Positions 1-9,206 are shown, counted from the stretch's first letter. The stretch: DNA of 64,000 nt from Paludisphaera rhizosphaerae (GCF_011065895.1 NZ_JAALCR010000008.1:1-64000); one strand, 5' to 3'. Notes: generated from the letters alone by a model not told the origin. Program-made: numbers and translations.

Positions 1-78
1 GACCTCAGCCCGCGCGTTCCCACGGTTGATCACATGGTAACAGTAGCCGCCGAGTGAGGCTCGACCCGTCCGCGGCAT
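1..78 (-). CDS. REP-associated tyrosine transposase, 5' end (partial)
   Basis: Only the first 26 codons are in the window; the gene runs leftward off the edge. The minus strand reads MPRTGRASLGGYCYHVINRG and then NARAEV. The GGY-YHV-NRGN pattern is the recognisable N-terminus of the REP-associated (IS200/Y1-like) HUH transposase family, which is common in planctomycetes. The ATG at 78 has an AAAGGGG Shine-Dalgarno about 9 bases upstream. The catalytic HUH and Tyr residues lie outside the window, so integrity cannot be judged. Confidence 0.75.
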   Translation of the reverse strand, partial: MPRTGRASLGGYCYHVINRGNARAEV

Positions 79-303
79 TCTCTAGCCCCTTTCTGTTTGA
101 TCGCACGTTGTCCTATATTCTACATTTTACCATGAATATTAGCAATGTCCCCTTTTCCCCGATTGGCAGCCTTGAACGGATCTTCGGATCCTGTCATGAT
201 GGCGAGGTGGAAGATCCAGCCGGGGATCGCGTAGGCGCATGGGGGCGAAGCCGTCCCCTCACCCCGCGAGCGGTTGCGGGGGCGAGCGTCAGGAGGACAT
301 GGG

Positions 304-1689
304 TTGCGAATCACGTTCCACGGTGCGACCCGGCAGGTCACGGGCAGCGCTCATCTCCTGGAAATCGGCTCGTCGCGCATCCTGCTCGATTGCGGTCTGT
401 TCGACTCCGATCGAATCGACCCCGCCAGTCAGAACCGGCACCTCCCGTTCGATCCCGAGAGCCTTGACGCCGTCGTCGTTTCGCACGCCCACAACGACCA
501 CATCGGCCGGCTGCCGTTTTTGGTCAAGCAAGGGTACAAGGGAAACCTCTACGTCACCCCCGCCACCGGCGACATCACCAGCGTCATGCTTCGCGACAGC
601 GCGCGGATTCAGCGCGAGGACGTTCGGCTGGCCCACATCCGCCACCCTCACATCGAGGCCCCCGAGCCCCTCTTCGAACTCTACGACGTCGAGTGGATGA
701 TCGAGCGGCTGGCGCGCGTCCCCTACGGCGAGCCCCGCGAGATCGCGCCAGGGGTGATGCTCACCTACCACAACGCCGGCCACATCCTGGGCTCGGCCAT
801 CGTTCAGATCGACTTCGAGGAAAACGGCCGGCCTCGCCGTTTCGTCTTCACCGGCGACCTCGGCCGCCGCAACACCGGCCTTCTCCCCGATCCGGCGATC
901 GTCAAGGACGTCGACATCCTGGTCTCCGAGAGCACCTACGGCGACAAGGAGTTGGACCCGTACGAGAAGCTCTTGAAGCAACTCCACGCGATCGTCGCCC
1001 GCGCCATTCGGCTCCAGGGGAAGGTCGTGATCCCCGCGTTCAGCCTGGGGCGGACGCAGCGGATGGTCTACTGCCTTCAGGAACTGTACGCGACCCACAA
1101 GCTCCGGCCGATCCCCATCTTCGTCGACAGCCCTCTGGCCAACCGCCTGACCGACATTCACCGCGACTATCCCGACGCCTACACGCCCGAGGCCCGCGCC
1201 CTGATGGACAAGGACCCGATGTACTTCGGGTCCAAGTACGTCGAGTATTGCCAGACCTTTGAGGACTCCCGACGGCTGAACTACCAGCGGGGGCCGCTGA
1301 TCATCATCTCGTCCTCGGGCATGTGCGAGGCCGGCCGGATCCGCCATCACCTGCGGCACATCGTTTCCGACCCCGACAACGCCATCGTCATCGTCAGCTA
1401 CCAGGCCGAGGACACCCTGGGCCGGAAGCTCGCCGACGGCGTCGAGCGGGTCCAGATCCTCGACCACTGGTACGACCTGAACGCCGCCGTCTACGTCCTC
1501 GACGGTTTCTCCGGCCACGCCGACCGCAACGACCTGGCCTGGTGGTACGAGCAGACCGGCGGGAACATCGAACACGGCTTCCTCGTCCACGGCGAGCCCG
1601 GCCCGATGGACGCCCTCGTTCCCGTCATGCAGCGGTTCGTCAAGAACCCCGTCCGCACCCCCGACCTCCACGAGAGCTTCGAGGTCTGA
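304..1689 (+). CDS. MBL-fold beta-CASP RNA-processing exonuclease-like protein
   Basis: A metallo-beta-lactamase of the beta-CASP group (Ysh1/CPSF-like), predicted to act on RNA in the cytoplasm. The zinc motif SHAHNDHIG lies near residue 60. Downstream are the HILGSAI region, GDLGRR, the beta-CASP box and the C-terminal FSGHADR, all typical of the roughly 450-residue bacterial family. I chose TTG at 304 because AGGAGG at 291-296 is seven bases upstream and the protein then opens with the family-typical LRITFHGATRQVTGS. An in-frame TTG at 274 is an alternative but has no ribosome site. The gene stands alone between a divergent transposase and a lipoprotein gene. The substrate cannot be inferred. 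Confidence 0.88.
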   Translation: MRITFHGATRQVTGSAHLLEIGSSRILLDCGLFDSDRIDPASQNRHLPFDPESLDAVVVSHAHNDHIGRLPFLVKQGYKGNLYVTPATGDITSVMLRDSARIQREDVRLAHIRHPHIEAPEPLFELYDVEWMIERLARVPYGEPREIAPGVMLTYHNAGHILGSAIVQIDFEENGRPRRFVFTGDLGRRNTGLLPDPAIVKDVDILVSESTYGDKELDPYEKLLKQLHAIVARAIRLQGKVVIPAFSLGRTQRMVYCLQELYATHKLRPIPIFVDSPLANRLTDIHRDYPDAYTPEARALMDKDPMYFGSKYVEYCQTFEDSRRLNYQRGPLIIISSSGMCEAGRIRHHLRHIVSDPDNAIVIVSYQAEDTLGRKLADGVERVQILDHWYDLNAAVYVLDGFSGHADRNDLAWWYEQTGGNIEHGFLVHGEPGPMDALVPVMQRFVKNPVRTPDLHESFEV

Positions 1690-1947
1690 CGGCCCAACGA
1701 ATAAGAATCCACCGATTCTTCGGAAATTCTCGCGGAGCGCCTTGTTTTGCGCTTCGCCCCCGCTTAAGGTGTTCGGGCGTCGCGGCGTCCAACAGCCGCG
1801 ACCGACGGCCCGACCTCTCGCTCCATACGGGCCTGTCGACCTCTCCCTCCCAAGGACGCGCCGGCTCTCACTCCCACGGCGCGTCGTCCGCGATCCGCCT
1901 CCGCCTTGGTCATCGCCTTCTCCGCCCCTATCTCAGGAGCGATGCGT

Positions 1948-2397
1948 ATGCGCACTCGGAGTCGATCGAGTCGGGTTTCATCGTGTCTGGCGTTGATCGC
2001 CGCCCTCGGAATGGGGGGGTGCGGCGGGGAGGTCGACGAACTGCCGCGCAAGCCCGTGGAGGGGGCGGTGAAGCTCGACGGGACCCCGCTGAAAGGCGGC
2101 ATGATCCAGTTCATGCCCGCCGACCAGGGGGCGGCCACGGCCGCCGCCGCCGCCGTCGAGGACGGCAAATACTCCGTGTCCCAGGCCGCGGGACTCGTCC
2201 CCGGCTCGTACAAGGTCTCGATCACCAGTTCCAAGGGCTCTGAGACGGCCCCCGCCGGCGCGATGCCAGGCGACCCCGCCCCGCCGGCCAAGGAACCGAT
2301 CCCAGGCAAGTACAACGCCAAGACGACCCTCACCGCCAGGGTGACCCCCGAAGGCCCCAACACCTTCGACTTCGACCTCTCGTCGAAGTCCAAGTGA
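1948..2397 (+). CDS. Small lipoprotein with carboxypeptidase-regulatory-like fold
   Basis: A 149-residue protein with a basic N-terminus, a short hydrophobic stretch and a lipobox ending GMGGC near residue 26, so it is predicted to be exported and lipidated. The mature part starts with a VEGAVKLDGTPLKGGMIQF segment, typical of the transthyretin-like or carboxypeptidase-regulatory lipoproteins that are abundant in planctomycetes and often precede DUF1559 genes, as here. ATG 1948 is preferred because AGGAG at 1935-1939 is eight bases upstream; ATG 1942 would be too close. The role is unknown, probably surface-associated. Confidence 0.75.
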   Translation: MRTRSRSSRVSSCLALIAALGMGGCGGEVDELPRKPVEGAVKLDGTPLKGGMIQFMPADQGAATAAAAAVEDGKYSVSQAAGLVPGSYKVSITSSKGSETAPAGAMPGDPAPPAKEPIPGKYNAKTTLTARVTPEGPNTFDFDLSSKSK

Positions 2398-2557
2398 CCG
2401 CGACGCCGGCTCCTCGGCGTTCTCACGTCAACTCTCACCCTCCCCGCGGCCCGGCCCCCAGCCGGCCTGCGCCAATCCCCGGACGCCGCGGCTCGACCGT
2501 CGGCCAGGAATCATCGCCATGTGATCACTCATCAATTTATCCCAGGTGGAGAAACCC

Positions 2558-3547
2558 ATGAGTCGCCCGCGAAGCGGTTTCACGCTGATCGAACTGCTGG
2601 TCGTCATCGCGATCATCGCCGTGCTGATCGCCCTGCTGCTTCCCGCCGTCCAGGCCGCCCGCGAGGCTGCCAGACGGGCCCAGTGCGTCAACAACCTGAA
2701 GCAGATCGGCATCGCCATGCACAACTACCACGACGTGGTGGGGACGTTCCCGCCGGGCCACCGGTCGTCGGTGTGCGGCACCTGGCAGACGTTCATCCTT
2801 CCCTACATCGAGGGAACGAACCAGTACAACGCCTACAACACGGCCGGCCGCTACCTCCTTCCGGACGGCACCAAGAACCCGGACGGCACGCTCCGATACG
2901 GCGGCGCGGCGAACACCACCGTCACCGGCTCGTTCTTCACCTCGCTCTCCTGTCCGAGCGACACGCAGACGAGGCTCGGCAGCGTCACCGAGCACAATTA
3001 CGCGGTGAACTTCGGCAACGCCGGATTCTTCCAGGAGTTGCAAACCGGCTCCACGGGAACCGCCTACGCCACGCCCTACTACACGGGCGGTTTGTGGCAG
3101 GGGGCCCCGTTCTCAGACAGCGACCCGTCGTACTACCCCTCTCGGCAGCGGACCTACAACATCTCCGCCATCACTGACGGCACGAGCAACACGCTGATGG
3201 CCTCGGAAGTGATCCAGAGCCAGGACGGCTCGTACCGCGGTTACACCTGGTGGGGCGACGCCGCCTGCTTCGAGACCTGGCTGGCCCCCAACAGCGCACT
3301 CCCGGACGTGACTCAGGGATACTGCACCACCATCTTCCCGAATATCCAGGCCCCCAACCCGCCCTGCATGAACACGACCGCCACCCAGGGGCCGACGTAC
3401 GCCGCGCGCAGCCGGCATCCCGGCGGAGTCAACACCCTTTTCTGCGACGGCAGCGTGAAGTTCGCCAAGAACACCCTGAACCTCAACACCTGGCGAGCCC
3501 TCAGCACGACCCAGGGGGGCGAGATCGTCAGCGCCGACGCCTACTGA
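2558..3547 (+). CDS. DUF1559 domain-containing protein (pseudopilin-like N-terminus)
   Basis: A 329-residue planctomycete DUF1559 protein. Residues 7-30 form a type IV pilin-like prepilin segment ([20 protein letters not shown]) followed by [16 protein letters not shown]. The C-terminal H-X-G-DG signature appears as [18 protein letters not shown]. Such proteins are thought to be surface-exposed and assembled or processed like pseudopilins, but their function is not established. ATG 2558 has AGGTGGAG six bases upstream; a GTG at 2546 overlaps that site and is less likely. A paralogue lies at 4458-5411. Confidence 0.9.
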   Translation: MSRPRSGFTLIELLVVIAIIAVLIALLLPAVQAAREAARRAQCVNNLKQIGIAMHNYHDVVGTFPPGHRSSVCGTWQTFILPYIEGTNQYNAYNTAGRYLLPDGTKNPDGTLRYGGAANTTVTGSFFTSLSCPSDTQTRLGSVTEHNYAVNFGNAGFFQELQTGSTGTAYATPYYTGGLWQGAPFSDSDPSYYPSRQRTYNISAITDGTSNTLMASEVIQSQDGSYRGYTWWGDAACFETWLAPNSALPDVTQGYCTTIFPNIQAPNPPCMNTTATQGPTYAARSRHPGGVNTLFCDGSVKFAKNTLNLNTWRALSTTQGGEIVSADAY

Positions 3548-3648
3548 TCCATTTCAACACGAGCCTCCGTCCATTCGACTGGGATCGACTTTTGCATGAA
3601 CCTCCAACGTGCGGACGCCGATCGCATCGAATGGACCGGGGGTGAGCC

Positions 3649-4350
3649 ATGGCCGGAACGAGCCGAATTCTGATCATTGCAACGAGCGCGGACGAGTACC
3701 AAACGGTCGGATATCGAACCGGCCTCTGGCTCGGCGAGTTGACGCATTTCTACGACGTCGCCGAGGAGGCCGGGTATCTGATGGACCTTGCCAGTCCCCA
3801 AGGAGGGCAGATCCCCCTCGACCCGGAGAGCCTCGCCCACGAGTTCCTGAAGACGGGCGGGACGATCGAACGCTACAAGGACAAGGCGTTCATGGACCGC
3901 CTCGATGCGTCGCTCAAGCTCGCCGACGTGGACGCCTCGAAGTACGACGCGATCTACATGACCGGCGGCCACGGCGTCATGTTCGACTTCCCCGATTCGG
4001 CCGAGCTTCAGAAGCTCGTGGCCGACTTCTGGCAGGCCGGCAAGGTCGTCGCGTCCGTCTGCCACGGCGCGGCGGGACTGCTGAACGTCAAGCTGGCCGA
4101 CGGCTCGTACCTCCTCGCCGGCAAGACCGTCACCGGCTTCTCCTGGAACGAGGAGGTGAAGTTCGACCGGGCCGACGCCGTCCCGTACAACCTGGAGGAA
4201 GAACTGCAGGCCCGAGGCGCGACCTACAGCAAGGCCTGGCTGGCGATGGGCGACCACGTCGTCGTCGACGGCCGTCTCATCACCGGCCAAAACCCCACCA
4301 GCACCCACAGCGTTGCAAAAGCCGTCATCGAGCAGCTCCGCGAAGGCTGA
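3649..4350 (+). CDS. DJ-1/PfpI family protein, Hsp31-like
   Basis: A 233-residue class I glutamine amidotransferase-like protein. The nucleophile elbow is SVCHGAAG, with Cys138 next to His139, and Glu30 lies in GLWLGEL. Together they form the triad of the Hsp31/HchA branch (chaperone, or glyoxalase III and deglycase-type activities). The length matches the family. It starts at ATG 3649, just downstream of a GGGGGTGAG stretch. It sits between two DUF1559 genes in the same direction. The exact substrate is not predictable. Confidence 0.85.
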   Translation: MAGTSRILIIATSADEYQTVGYRTGLWLGELTHFYDVAEEAGYLMDLASPQGGQIPLDPESLAHEFLKTGGTIERYKDKAFMDRLDASLKLADVDASKYDAIYMTGGHGVMFDFPDSAELQKLVADFWQAGKVVASVCHGAAGLLNVKLADGSYLLAGKTVTGFSWNEEVKFDRADAVPYNLEEELQARGATYSKAWLAMGDHVVVDGRLITGQNPTSTHSVAKAVIEQLREG

Positions 4351-4457
4351 CAGACACGAAACCGCACCATTCGGCACCCATCGATTGCCTCGTCCGACGA
4401 CGGTCGTAGAATGGCGTCACGAGGGGTCACGACTCCGAGATCGAACCCGAGGTGTCG

Positions 4458-5411
4458 ATGGCAAGCCTACTTACGGATCGCGCTGCACGGTGTCGCGGAT
4501 TGACGCTGGTCGAGATGATGGCCCTCATCGCCGTGATCGCCTTCCTCCTGGCGATTATCCTACCCGCCATTCGCGCGTCACAGGAGGCGGCGAGGAGGGC
4601 CCAATGCACGGGCCATCTCAAGCAGATCGCGTTGGCGATTCATAGCTACCACGATGCGTGGAACACGCTCCCCGCCGGTTACGTCAGTGCGGAGAATCCC
4701 GCTGTCGGCGAGTTTGGTCCGGGATGGGGCTGGGGGACGCTGACGCTTCCGTTTCTCTCGCGAGGGGATCTCTATAACACCCTGAATCTCAGCCTTTCGA
4801 TCGCCGCGCCGGGCTCGCAGACGGGGCGATCGACTGTCCTGAGCAACCTGCTCTGCCCGAGCGAGCCCCGGCGCGATCCGGCGTCGTTCCACGCAGCCGG
4901 ATCGGTCAGCGGCGTGCCGAGCGATCTCTCGCCCTCGTCGTACGTCGCCTGCGCGGGGACCTCAATCGATCCGATGACGGGGGCTTCGGACGGCCCGTTC
5001 GGACGGAACGTTTCGTGGAGACTGTCTGACATCACCGACGGGCTGGGCCAGACGCTCATGCTTGGCGAGCGTACGCGGGCCCTCTCCGACGCGACCTGGG
5101 CGGGCGTCGTCCCGGGCGTCCAGCATTGCACCGATCCTTCCTGGCCCGTCCGCTCGTGCGGCCCGGCGTGGGGAATGGTACTGGGCGTCACCGATCTGCC
5201 CGGGGTCTCGGCCTATCCCACGGTGGTCCCGGGGTCTCGACGGGCTCATCAATCGGCCTTCGGCAGCCTTCACGGCGGCGGAGCGAACTTCGTCTTCTTC
5301 GACGGCGTGGTCCGATTCGTCAGAGACACGATCGATCCCAAGGTCTTTCGCGCGATGGCCACCCGAGCAAGCCTGGACGGTGATCTCGATTGCAGCGGCA
5401 ACGCCTACTGA
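4458..5411 (+). CDS. DUF1559 domain-containing protein
   Basis: A 317-residue paralogue of the DUF1559 protein at 2558-3547. The pilin-like segment (GLTLVEMMALIAVIAFLLAI) is followed by [16 protein letters not shown], and the C-terminal motif is SLHGGGANFVFFDGVVRF. The DGLGQTLMLGERT block is also typical of the family. The start is ATG 4458 or GTG 4452; the ribosome site is weak (GAGGTG) and does not decide. It is predicted to be an exported surface protein of unknown function. Confidence 0.87.
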   Translation: MASLLTDRAARCRGLTLVEMMALIAVIAFLLAIILPAIRASQEAARRAQCTGHLKQIALAIHSYHDAWNTLPAGYVSAENPAVGEFGPGWGWGTLTLPFLSRGDLYNTLNLSLSIAAPGSQTGRSTVLSNLLCPSEPRRDPASFHAAGSVSGVPSDLSPSSYVACAGTSIDPMTGASDGPFGRNVSWRLSDITDGLGQTLMLGERTRALSDATWAGVVPGVQHCTDPSWPVRSCGPAWGMVLGVTDLPGVSAYPTVVPGSRRAHQSAFGSLHGGGANFVFFDGVVRFVRDTIDPKVFRAMATRASLDGDLDCSGNAY

Positions 5412-5444
5412 CGCCGATCGTCGAGCCGCCGGTACAATTGGGCA

Positions 5445-6293
5445 ATGGACCTACAAAACTTGCTGATCGACGGCGTTCGCGTGCCCCGGTTCCTCTACGG
5501 CACCGCCTGGAAGAAGCAGGAGACTCAGCGCCTGACCGAACTCGCGATTCGCCAGGGCTTTCGAGGGATCGACACCGCGAACCAGCTCCGCCACTACGAC
5601 GAGGCTGAGGTCGGGCGGGGCGTCGCGGCGGCGATCGAAGCCGGGTTGGTCAACCGGGAGGACCTGTTTCTCCAGACCAAGTTCACGTTCGTGAATGGCC
5701 AGGACCACCGCCTCCCTTACGATCCGGCCGCGCCGGTCGGCGTCCAGGTGCAGCAGTCGTTCGCCAACTCGCTCGATCACCTGGGGGTCGAGGTCATCGA
5801 TTCCTTCGTGCTCCACGGGCCTTCTCGCCGGTTCGGTCTCGTTGAGGAGGACTGGGAAGCCTGGCGGGCGATGGAGAAGCTCCACGACGACGGTCGCGCC
5901 CGGCTGCTCGGCGTCAGCAACGTCGGCCTGGACCAACTCCAGGCGTTCCACCGCGAGGCCCGCGTCCCCCTCCGCTTCGTCCAGAACCGCTGCTACGCCG
6001 AGCGTGGCTGGGATCGAGACGTCCGGGGCTTCTGCGCAGCGAACGGGATCGTCTACCAGGGCTTCTCGCTCCTGACCGCCAACCGAAACGCCCTGGCCCG
6101 CCCCGAGATCGCCCGGATCGCCTCGCGTCACGATCGGACCGTCGAACAGGTCGTGTTCCGGTTCGCGATGGAGGTCGGCATGATCCCGCTAACCGGAACA
6201 ACCGACGCCCACCACATGGCCGAGGACCTCGAAGTCCTCCAATTCCAGCTCACCCCCGGAGAGGTCGAACGAATCGAACGTCTCGCTGGCTGA
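5445..6293 (+). CDS. Aldo/keto reductase
   Basis: A 282-residue member of the aldo/keto reductase superfamily, NAD(P)H-dependent reductases with a TIM-barrel fold. The tetrad is visible as Asp43 (GIDTANQ), Tyr51 (RHYDEAE), Lys79 (QTKFTF) and His124 (VLHGP). The cofactor-binding end reads MIPLTGTTDAHHMAEDLEVL, typical of the C-terminus. The start at ATG 5445 has no strong ribosome site but gives a full-length domain. The substrate is unknown. Confidence 0.9.
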   Translation: MDLQNLLIDGVRVPRFLYGTAWKKQETQRLTELAIRQGFRGIDTANQLRHYDEAEVGRGVAAAIEAGLVNREDLFLQTKFTFVNGQDHRLPYDPAAPVGVQVQQSFANSLDHLGVEVIDSFVLHGPSRRFGLVEEDWEAWRAMEKLHDDGRARLLGVSNVGLDQLQAFHREARVPLRFVQNRCYAERGWDRDVRGFCAANGIVYQGFSLLTANRNALARPEIARIASRHDRTVEQVVFRFAMEVGMIPLTGTTDAHHMAEDLEVLQFQLTPGEVERIERLAG

Positions 6294-6711
6294 ATCCGGC
6301 GGCGACCTGAGACCACAGTGGCGATCCTGGAGTAAATTCTCTTCGGTGGAGTTTGCTCTTTGGCATCCCGGAATCGAAATGCAATGCAGCGACGACGTGT
6401 CGCGCACTGTGAAAAGCGCGCGGACGAACCCAAACCCGTTGCAGGATAATTGAGGTTAACATTCAGACGGGCCGAGACTTGCGTCGAAGCCTAGGCTTGG
6501 CTCCGTTCGCGGATCGAAGCCAAGTCGGACCGCCGACGTTGCGTCGAAGCCGAATCGGCTTCCCGTGGGGTTAAGTGGAGGGGGCGGGAATTCCGAGTGA
6601 TATTGGGCGTTTCCGCGATTGTGACGATCGGTCCGACGGTGCGCCTGAGCGGGTCTGAAAGGGGCAGGCCCACCCCGATTCGCCTGTATCCCACGGAAAG
6701 GGAGGCCGTAC
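6294..6711. other. Intergenic region with short 30-bp-phased repeats
   Basis: There is no convincing gene here. The centre (about 6479-6551) holds three copies of TCGAAGCC at an exact 30-bp spacing, listed separately. A purine-rich ribosome site (AAAGGGAGG, seven bases before ATG 6712) belongs to the next gene. Confidence 0.6.
6479..6551. repeat. Three degenerate 30-bp units around TCGAAGCC
   Basis: TCGAAGCC occurs at 6484-6491, 6514-6521 and 6544-6551, exactly 30 bases apart. The first and third copies share TTGCGTCGAAGCC. Read on the minus strand they encode a recurring GFD(A/P) peptide, but no start or conserved protein supports translation. Related copies are scattered at 34.9-35.2 kb. 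Confidence 0.6.
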
Positions 6712-7773
6712 ATGGATGCGAACCGGACGTCCACCGACGACTTGACCTTCAGTCGCTTCACCGACCCAGTTCAGGGGACGTTCACGATGGACGTCCCGGG
6801 GGGCTGGAGGACCCGCGGCGGGCTGGCGCATCCCCAACCCGGTGATCGTCGGCCCTGGGTGGAAGCGATCTCGCCTGATGGTGTTGCCATCCTCGCCGAC
6901 CCGGATTTTCCCCAAAGCCTCTGCCACTTTCCGGGGCAGTGGGAGGGCCAGGTGGTCCCGCTCGCCGCGGGGGGGATGTTCCTTAACCTCACCCCCTCCG
7001 CCGATCGCGCGGCTGACTGGTACGTCAAAAACCTCGTGCCGAAACGTCTCTCTGGGGCCAAGGCCGTCTCGCGTCGGCCACGTCCCGACGTCGCGGCCCT
7101 GGTCGCCAACGGAATCCGCGAGCAAGGCATGGCCCTTCCCCGATCGTTCCGGATCGAGGCGACCGAGATCCGCCTCGCCCCTCCACCAGGCGGGCCGCCA
7201 AAAGCGGCCTCGATCCTGGCGACCTCGGCTTTCAACGGCGAGTACACGATGGGGATGTGGGCGTTCTGGAACGCGACGGTCTACCTGACGGTCGCCCCCG
7301 CCGACCGAATGGCGCTCGCCGAGCAGACGACCTTGCGGATGATCGGGTCCTACCGCAATACGCCCAGGATGTTCGCGATCGCCCAACGCGACGAGGCGAT
7401 CATCGCCGCGAACGGCCAGGCCGCCAACGCCGCCCAGTGGAACTGGTTCGCCGGCCAGCAGGCGGCCCACCAAGCACAGTCAGCCGTGGGCGACATGCTC
7501 GTCGCCAACTACTGGACTCAGCAGGCGGCCAACGACGGACTGTACCGGAGTTGGGAACGGAATCAGGCCGTCTACGACCGGCTGAGCCAGGATCGAAGCG
7601 ACGCCATGATGGATCGCCAGCGCCTCGCCGACGACCAGCTGGGCCGTCAGTACGAGGTCCCCGCCAGCTCAAACTACTACTGGCGGAACGAGCGTACCGG
7701 GGAGGTCGTCGGCACCGACGTCCAAACCCCGCCCGACTACTCCGACGCCTATACCCCGCTGCGGAGACTCTAG
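6712..7773 (+). CDS. Hypothetical protein, 353 aa
   Basis: Not a family I recognise. The start ATG 6712 has GGGAGG seven bases upstream. There is no signal peptide or membrane segment. Residues 15-200 look like a globular mixed alpha/beta domain (FTMDVPGGWRT, GGMFLNLTPSADRAADW). Residues 220-310 are rich in Ala, Gln and Asn with heptad-like helices. The C-terminus has a short aromatic segment (NYYWRNERTGEVVGTD). It stands alone upstream of the tRNA-Glu integration site, so context gives no function. Confidence 0.7.
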   Translation: MDANRTSTDDLTFSRFTDPVQGTFTMDVPGGWRTRGGLAHPQPGDRRPWVEAISPDGVAILADPDFPQSLCHFPGQWEGQVVPLAAGGMFLNLTPSADRAADWYVKNLVPKRLSGAKAVSRRPRPDVAALVANGIREQGMALPRSFRIEATEIRLAPPPGGPPKAASILATSAFNGEYTMGMWAFWNATVYLTVAPADRMALAEQTTLRMIGSYRNTPRMFAIAQRDEAIIAANGQAANAAQWNWFAGQQAAHQAQSAVGDMLVANYWTQQAANDGLYRSWERNQAVYDRLSQDRSDAMMDRQRLADDQLGRQYEVPASSNYYWRNERTGEVVGTDVQTPPDYSDAYTPLRRL

Positions 7774-7860
7774 CCGACCAGGCTTTCGGCGCGATCCATC
7801 AGCGGTTCGGCTTGACCACCCGGGGAGCCGGTCGTTACATTGGTCCCTGTCCGAAACGAC

Positions 7861-7932
7861 GGCCCCGTCGTCTAGTGGTTAGGACACATGCCTTTCACGC
7901 ATGCAGCACGGGTTCGACTCCCGTCGGGGTCA
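7861..7932 (+). tRNA. tRNA-Glu (anticodon UUC)
   Basis: The 5' acceptor GGCCCCG pairs with CGGGGUC at the 3' end. The D-arm region is GUCUAGUGGUUAGGAC. The anticodon stem ACAUGC/GCAUGC (with the terminal pair) encloses the loop CUUUCAC, giving anticodon UUC. The T-arm contains GGGUUCGACUCCC. CCA is not encoded. The 3' 47 bases are the integration core of the adjacent mobile element, duplicated at 20821-20867. The gene stays intact because the core restores the 3' half. Confidence 0.93.
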
Positions 7933-9206
7933 CTTGCCTCTCCCTCCCGCCAGACGCCGCCAGCAGGCGACAAGTGCCGATTCGGGCACGACTTGCGATC
8001 CTTCGACCGGGGATCGCCGAAACCCCCCACTCCGCCATCGGCCGACAGGTCCCGACACGAAGCGTCCCCTGCCTGGGGCAAATAGTGGGCAAGGCCTTCG
8101 CTTATGCGTCCTTGGGGGCGGAGAGAGGGGACCGACAAGGCGGCTTGTTCTAGGTCGGACGTTCGGGGCTTGATGTACCGGGCCGTCAGGGTCGGCGTCG
8201 AGTGCCGCATAAGCGTCTGCATCGTTCGGAGTGTGGCTCCGGTCGCGTCTAGGGTCGTCGCGTACTGAGCCCGGGTGGAGTGAAAGTCGAACTGCTTCCC
8301 CGCTTCGTCCACGAAGGGGATGCCGGCTCGCTTCAAATCAGCCTGGATCATCTTCGACCCGGTGGTCTTCTTCAGGGGGAACACGGCCGACCCACGGGGC
8401 AAGGCCGCCACGATGAGCCGCAGGTCTTCGGCCACGTCGTCGGGGATGACCATATCGGCCCCCTTGCGGTTCTTGCTGTCCTTCACCTGGAGGCGGAGTC
8501 GGGCCGGACTGGAATCGAAATCGAAGCTCTCGGGCTTCAAGGACGCGATCTCCTGATGACGTAGTCCGGTCCCGAAGATCAACCGATAGCAGATCGCTCG
8601 GACCGGCCCAGTCAGTCCACGCCACACGGGGCCGTCGTGGGCGGCCTGGATCAGCCTCATCTGTTCGTCAGCCGAGAGCGTCCTCCGGTCTCGACGCACG
8701 TCTTCTTCCGGGTTGAACCCAACCACCCCGAAGAGCGGATCGAAGGCAAGCCGACCGGATTGGACACACCATTTCGTGAACGCCTTGAGAGACTTCCGAT
8801 AATGATTGCATGTCCAATGAGATGATCCGCCGGCCTTCAGGTTCGCTAGAGCCGCCTGAACACGCTCCCCGTCCAGGTCGGTAAGCCGGTTCACTCCCGA
8901 GGCCGACGCCAGGTCCCGAGCCTGCTGCATCGCCTGTTTGACGTGCCGGGCCGTCTTGTCGGTCGCCTTCAGATGCTCCTCGTAGGCCGCTAGGTGGACC
9001 TCGATCGGCTTCCTCGCATGATCACGGCGGGCCACATCTCTTGGATCGACGAGCCCCGCCTTGACGCTTGCGGCCTCCGATTCCACGTGCCGGGCAATCT
9101 CCTCGGTCTTACGTTTGTCGGCACACCCCTTCCGCTCCTGACGGACGCCGTCAGCGTCGACGAAACGGTAGTACCAGATCTTCCCACGCTTCCGGAAGCT
9201 CGCCAC
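7872..9206 (-). CDS. Tyrosine-type site-specific integrase
   Basis: A 444-residue phage-type integrase. It has an N-terminal AP2-like arm-binding region (MASFRKRGKIWYYRFVDADG), a SAM-like core-binding domain at about 65-155, and a catalytic domain with Arg216 (GTGLRHQE), a Lys near 245, His309-x-x-Arg312 (DFHSTR), His335 and Tyr344. It starts at GTG 9206. The last residues (DPDGSRTRAACVKGM then CPNH) are translated from the att core and tRNA-Glu, and the stop codon lies inside the tRNA gene. In the circular element the frame would instead run from the core into 20820-20618, giving about 507 residues. Confidence 0.92.
   Translation of the reverse strand: MASFRKRGKIWYYRFVDADGVRQERKGCADKRKTEEIARHVESEAASVKAGLVDPRDVARRDHARKPIEVHLAAYEEHLKATDKTARHVKQAMQQARDLASASGVNRLTDLDGERVQAALANLKAGGSSHWTCNHYRKSLKAFTKWCVQSGRLAFDPLFGVVGFNPEEDVRRDRRTLSADEQMRLIQAAHDGPVWRGLTGPVRAICYRLIFGTGLRHQEIASLKPESFDFDSSPARLRLQVKDSKNRKGADMVIPDDVAEDLRLIVAALPRGSAVFPLKKTTGSKMIQADLKRAGIPFVDEAGKQFDFHSTRAQYATTLDATGATLRTMQTLMRHSTPTLTARYIKPRTSDLEQAALSVPSLRPQGRISEGLAHYLPQAGDASCRDLSADGGVGGFGDPRSKDRKSCPNRHLSPAGGVWREGEASDPDGSRTRAACVKGMCPNH
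7886..7932 (+). repeat. att direct repeat, left copy (attL core)
   Basis: This 47-bp sequence covers the anticodon arm to the 3' end of tRNA-Glu and is repeated without mismatch at 20821-20867. It marks the left junction of an integrated element whose integrase gene reads straight through it on the minus strand. Confidence 0.93.

Noticed and set aside
289..1671. 460-codon open frame antisense to the beta-CASP gene
   Set aside because: Composition (Val/Asp/Gly-rich, no domain) is the usual high-GC mirror of a real gene; the sense strand has complete zinc motifs.
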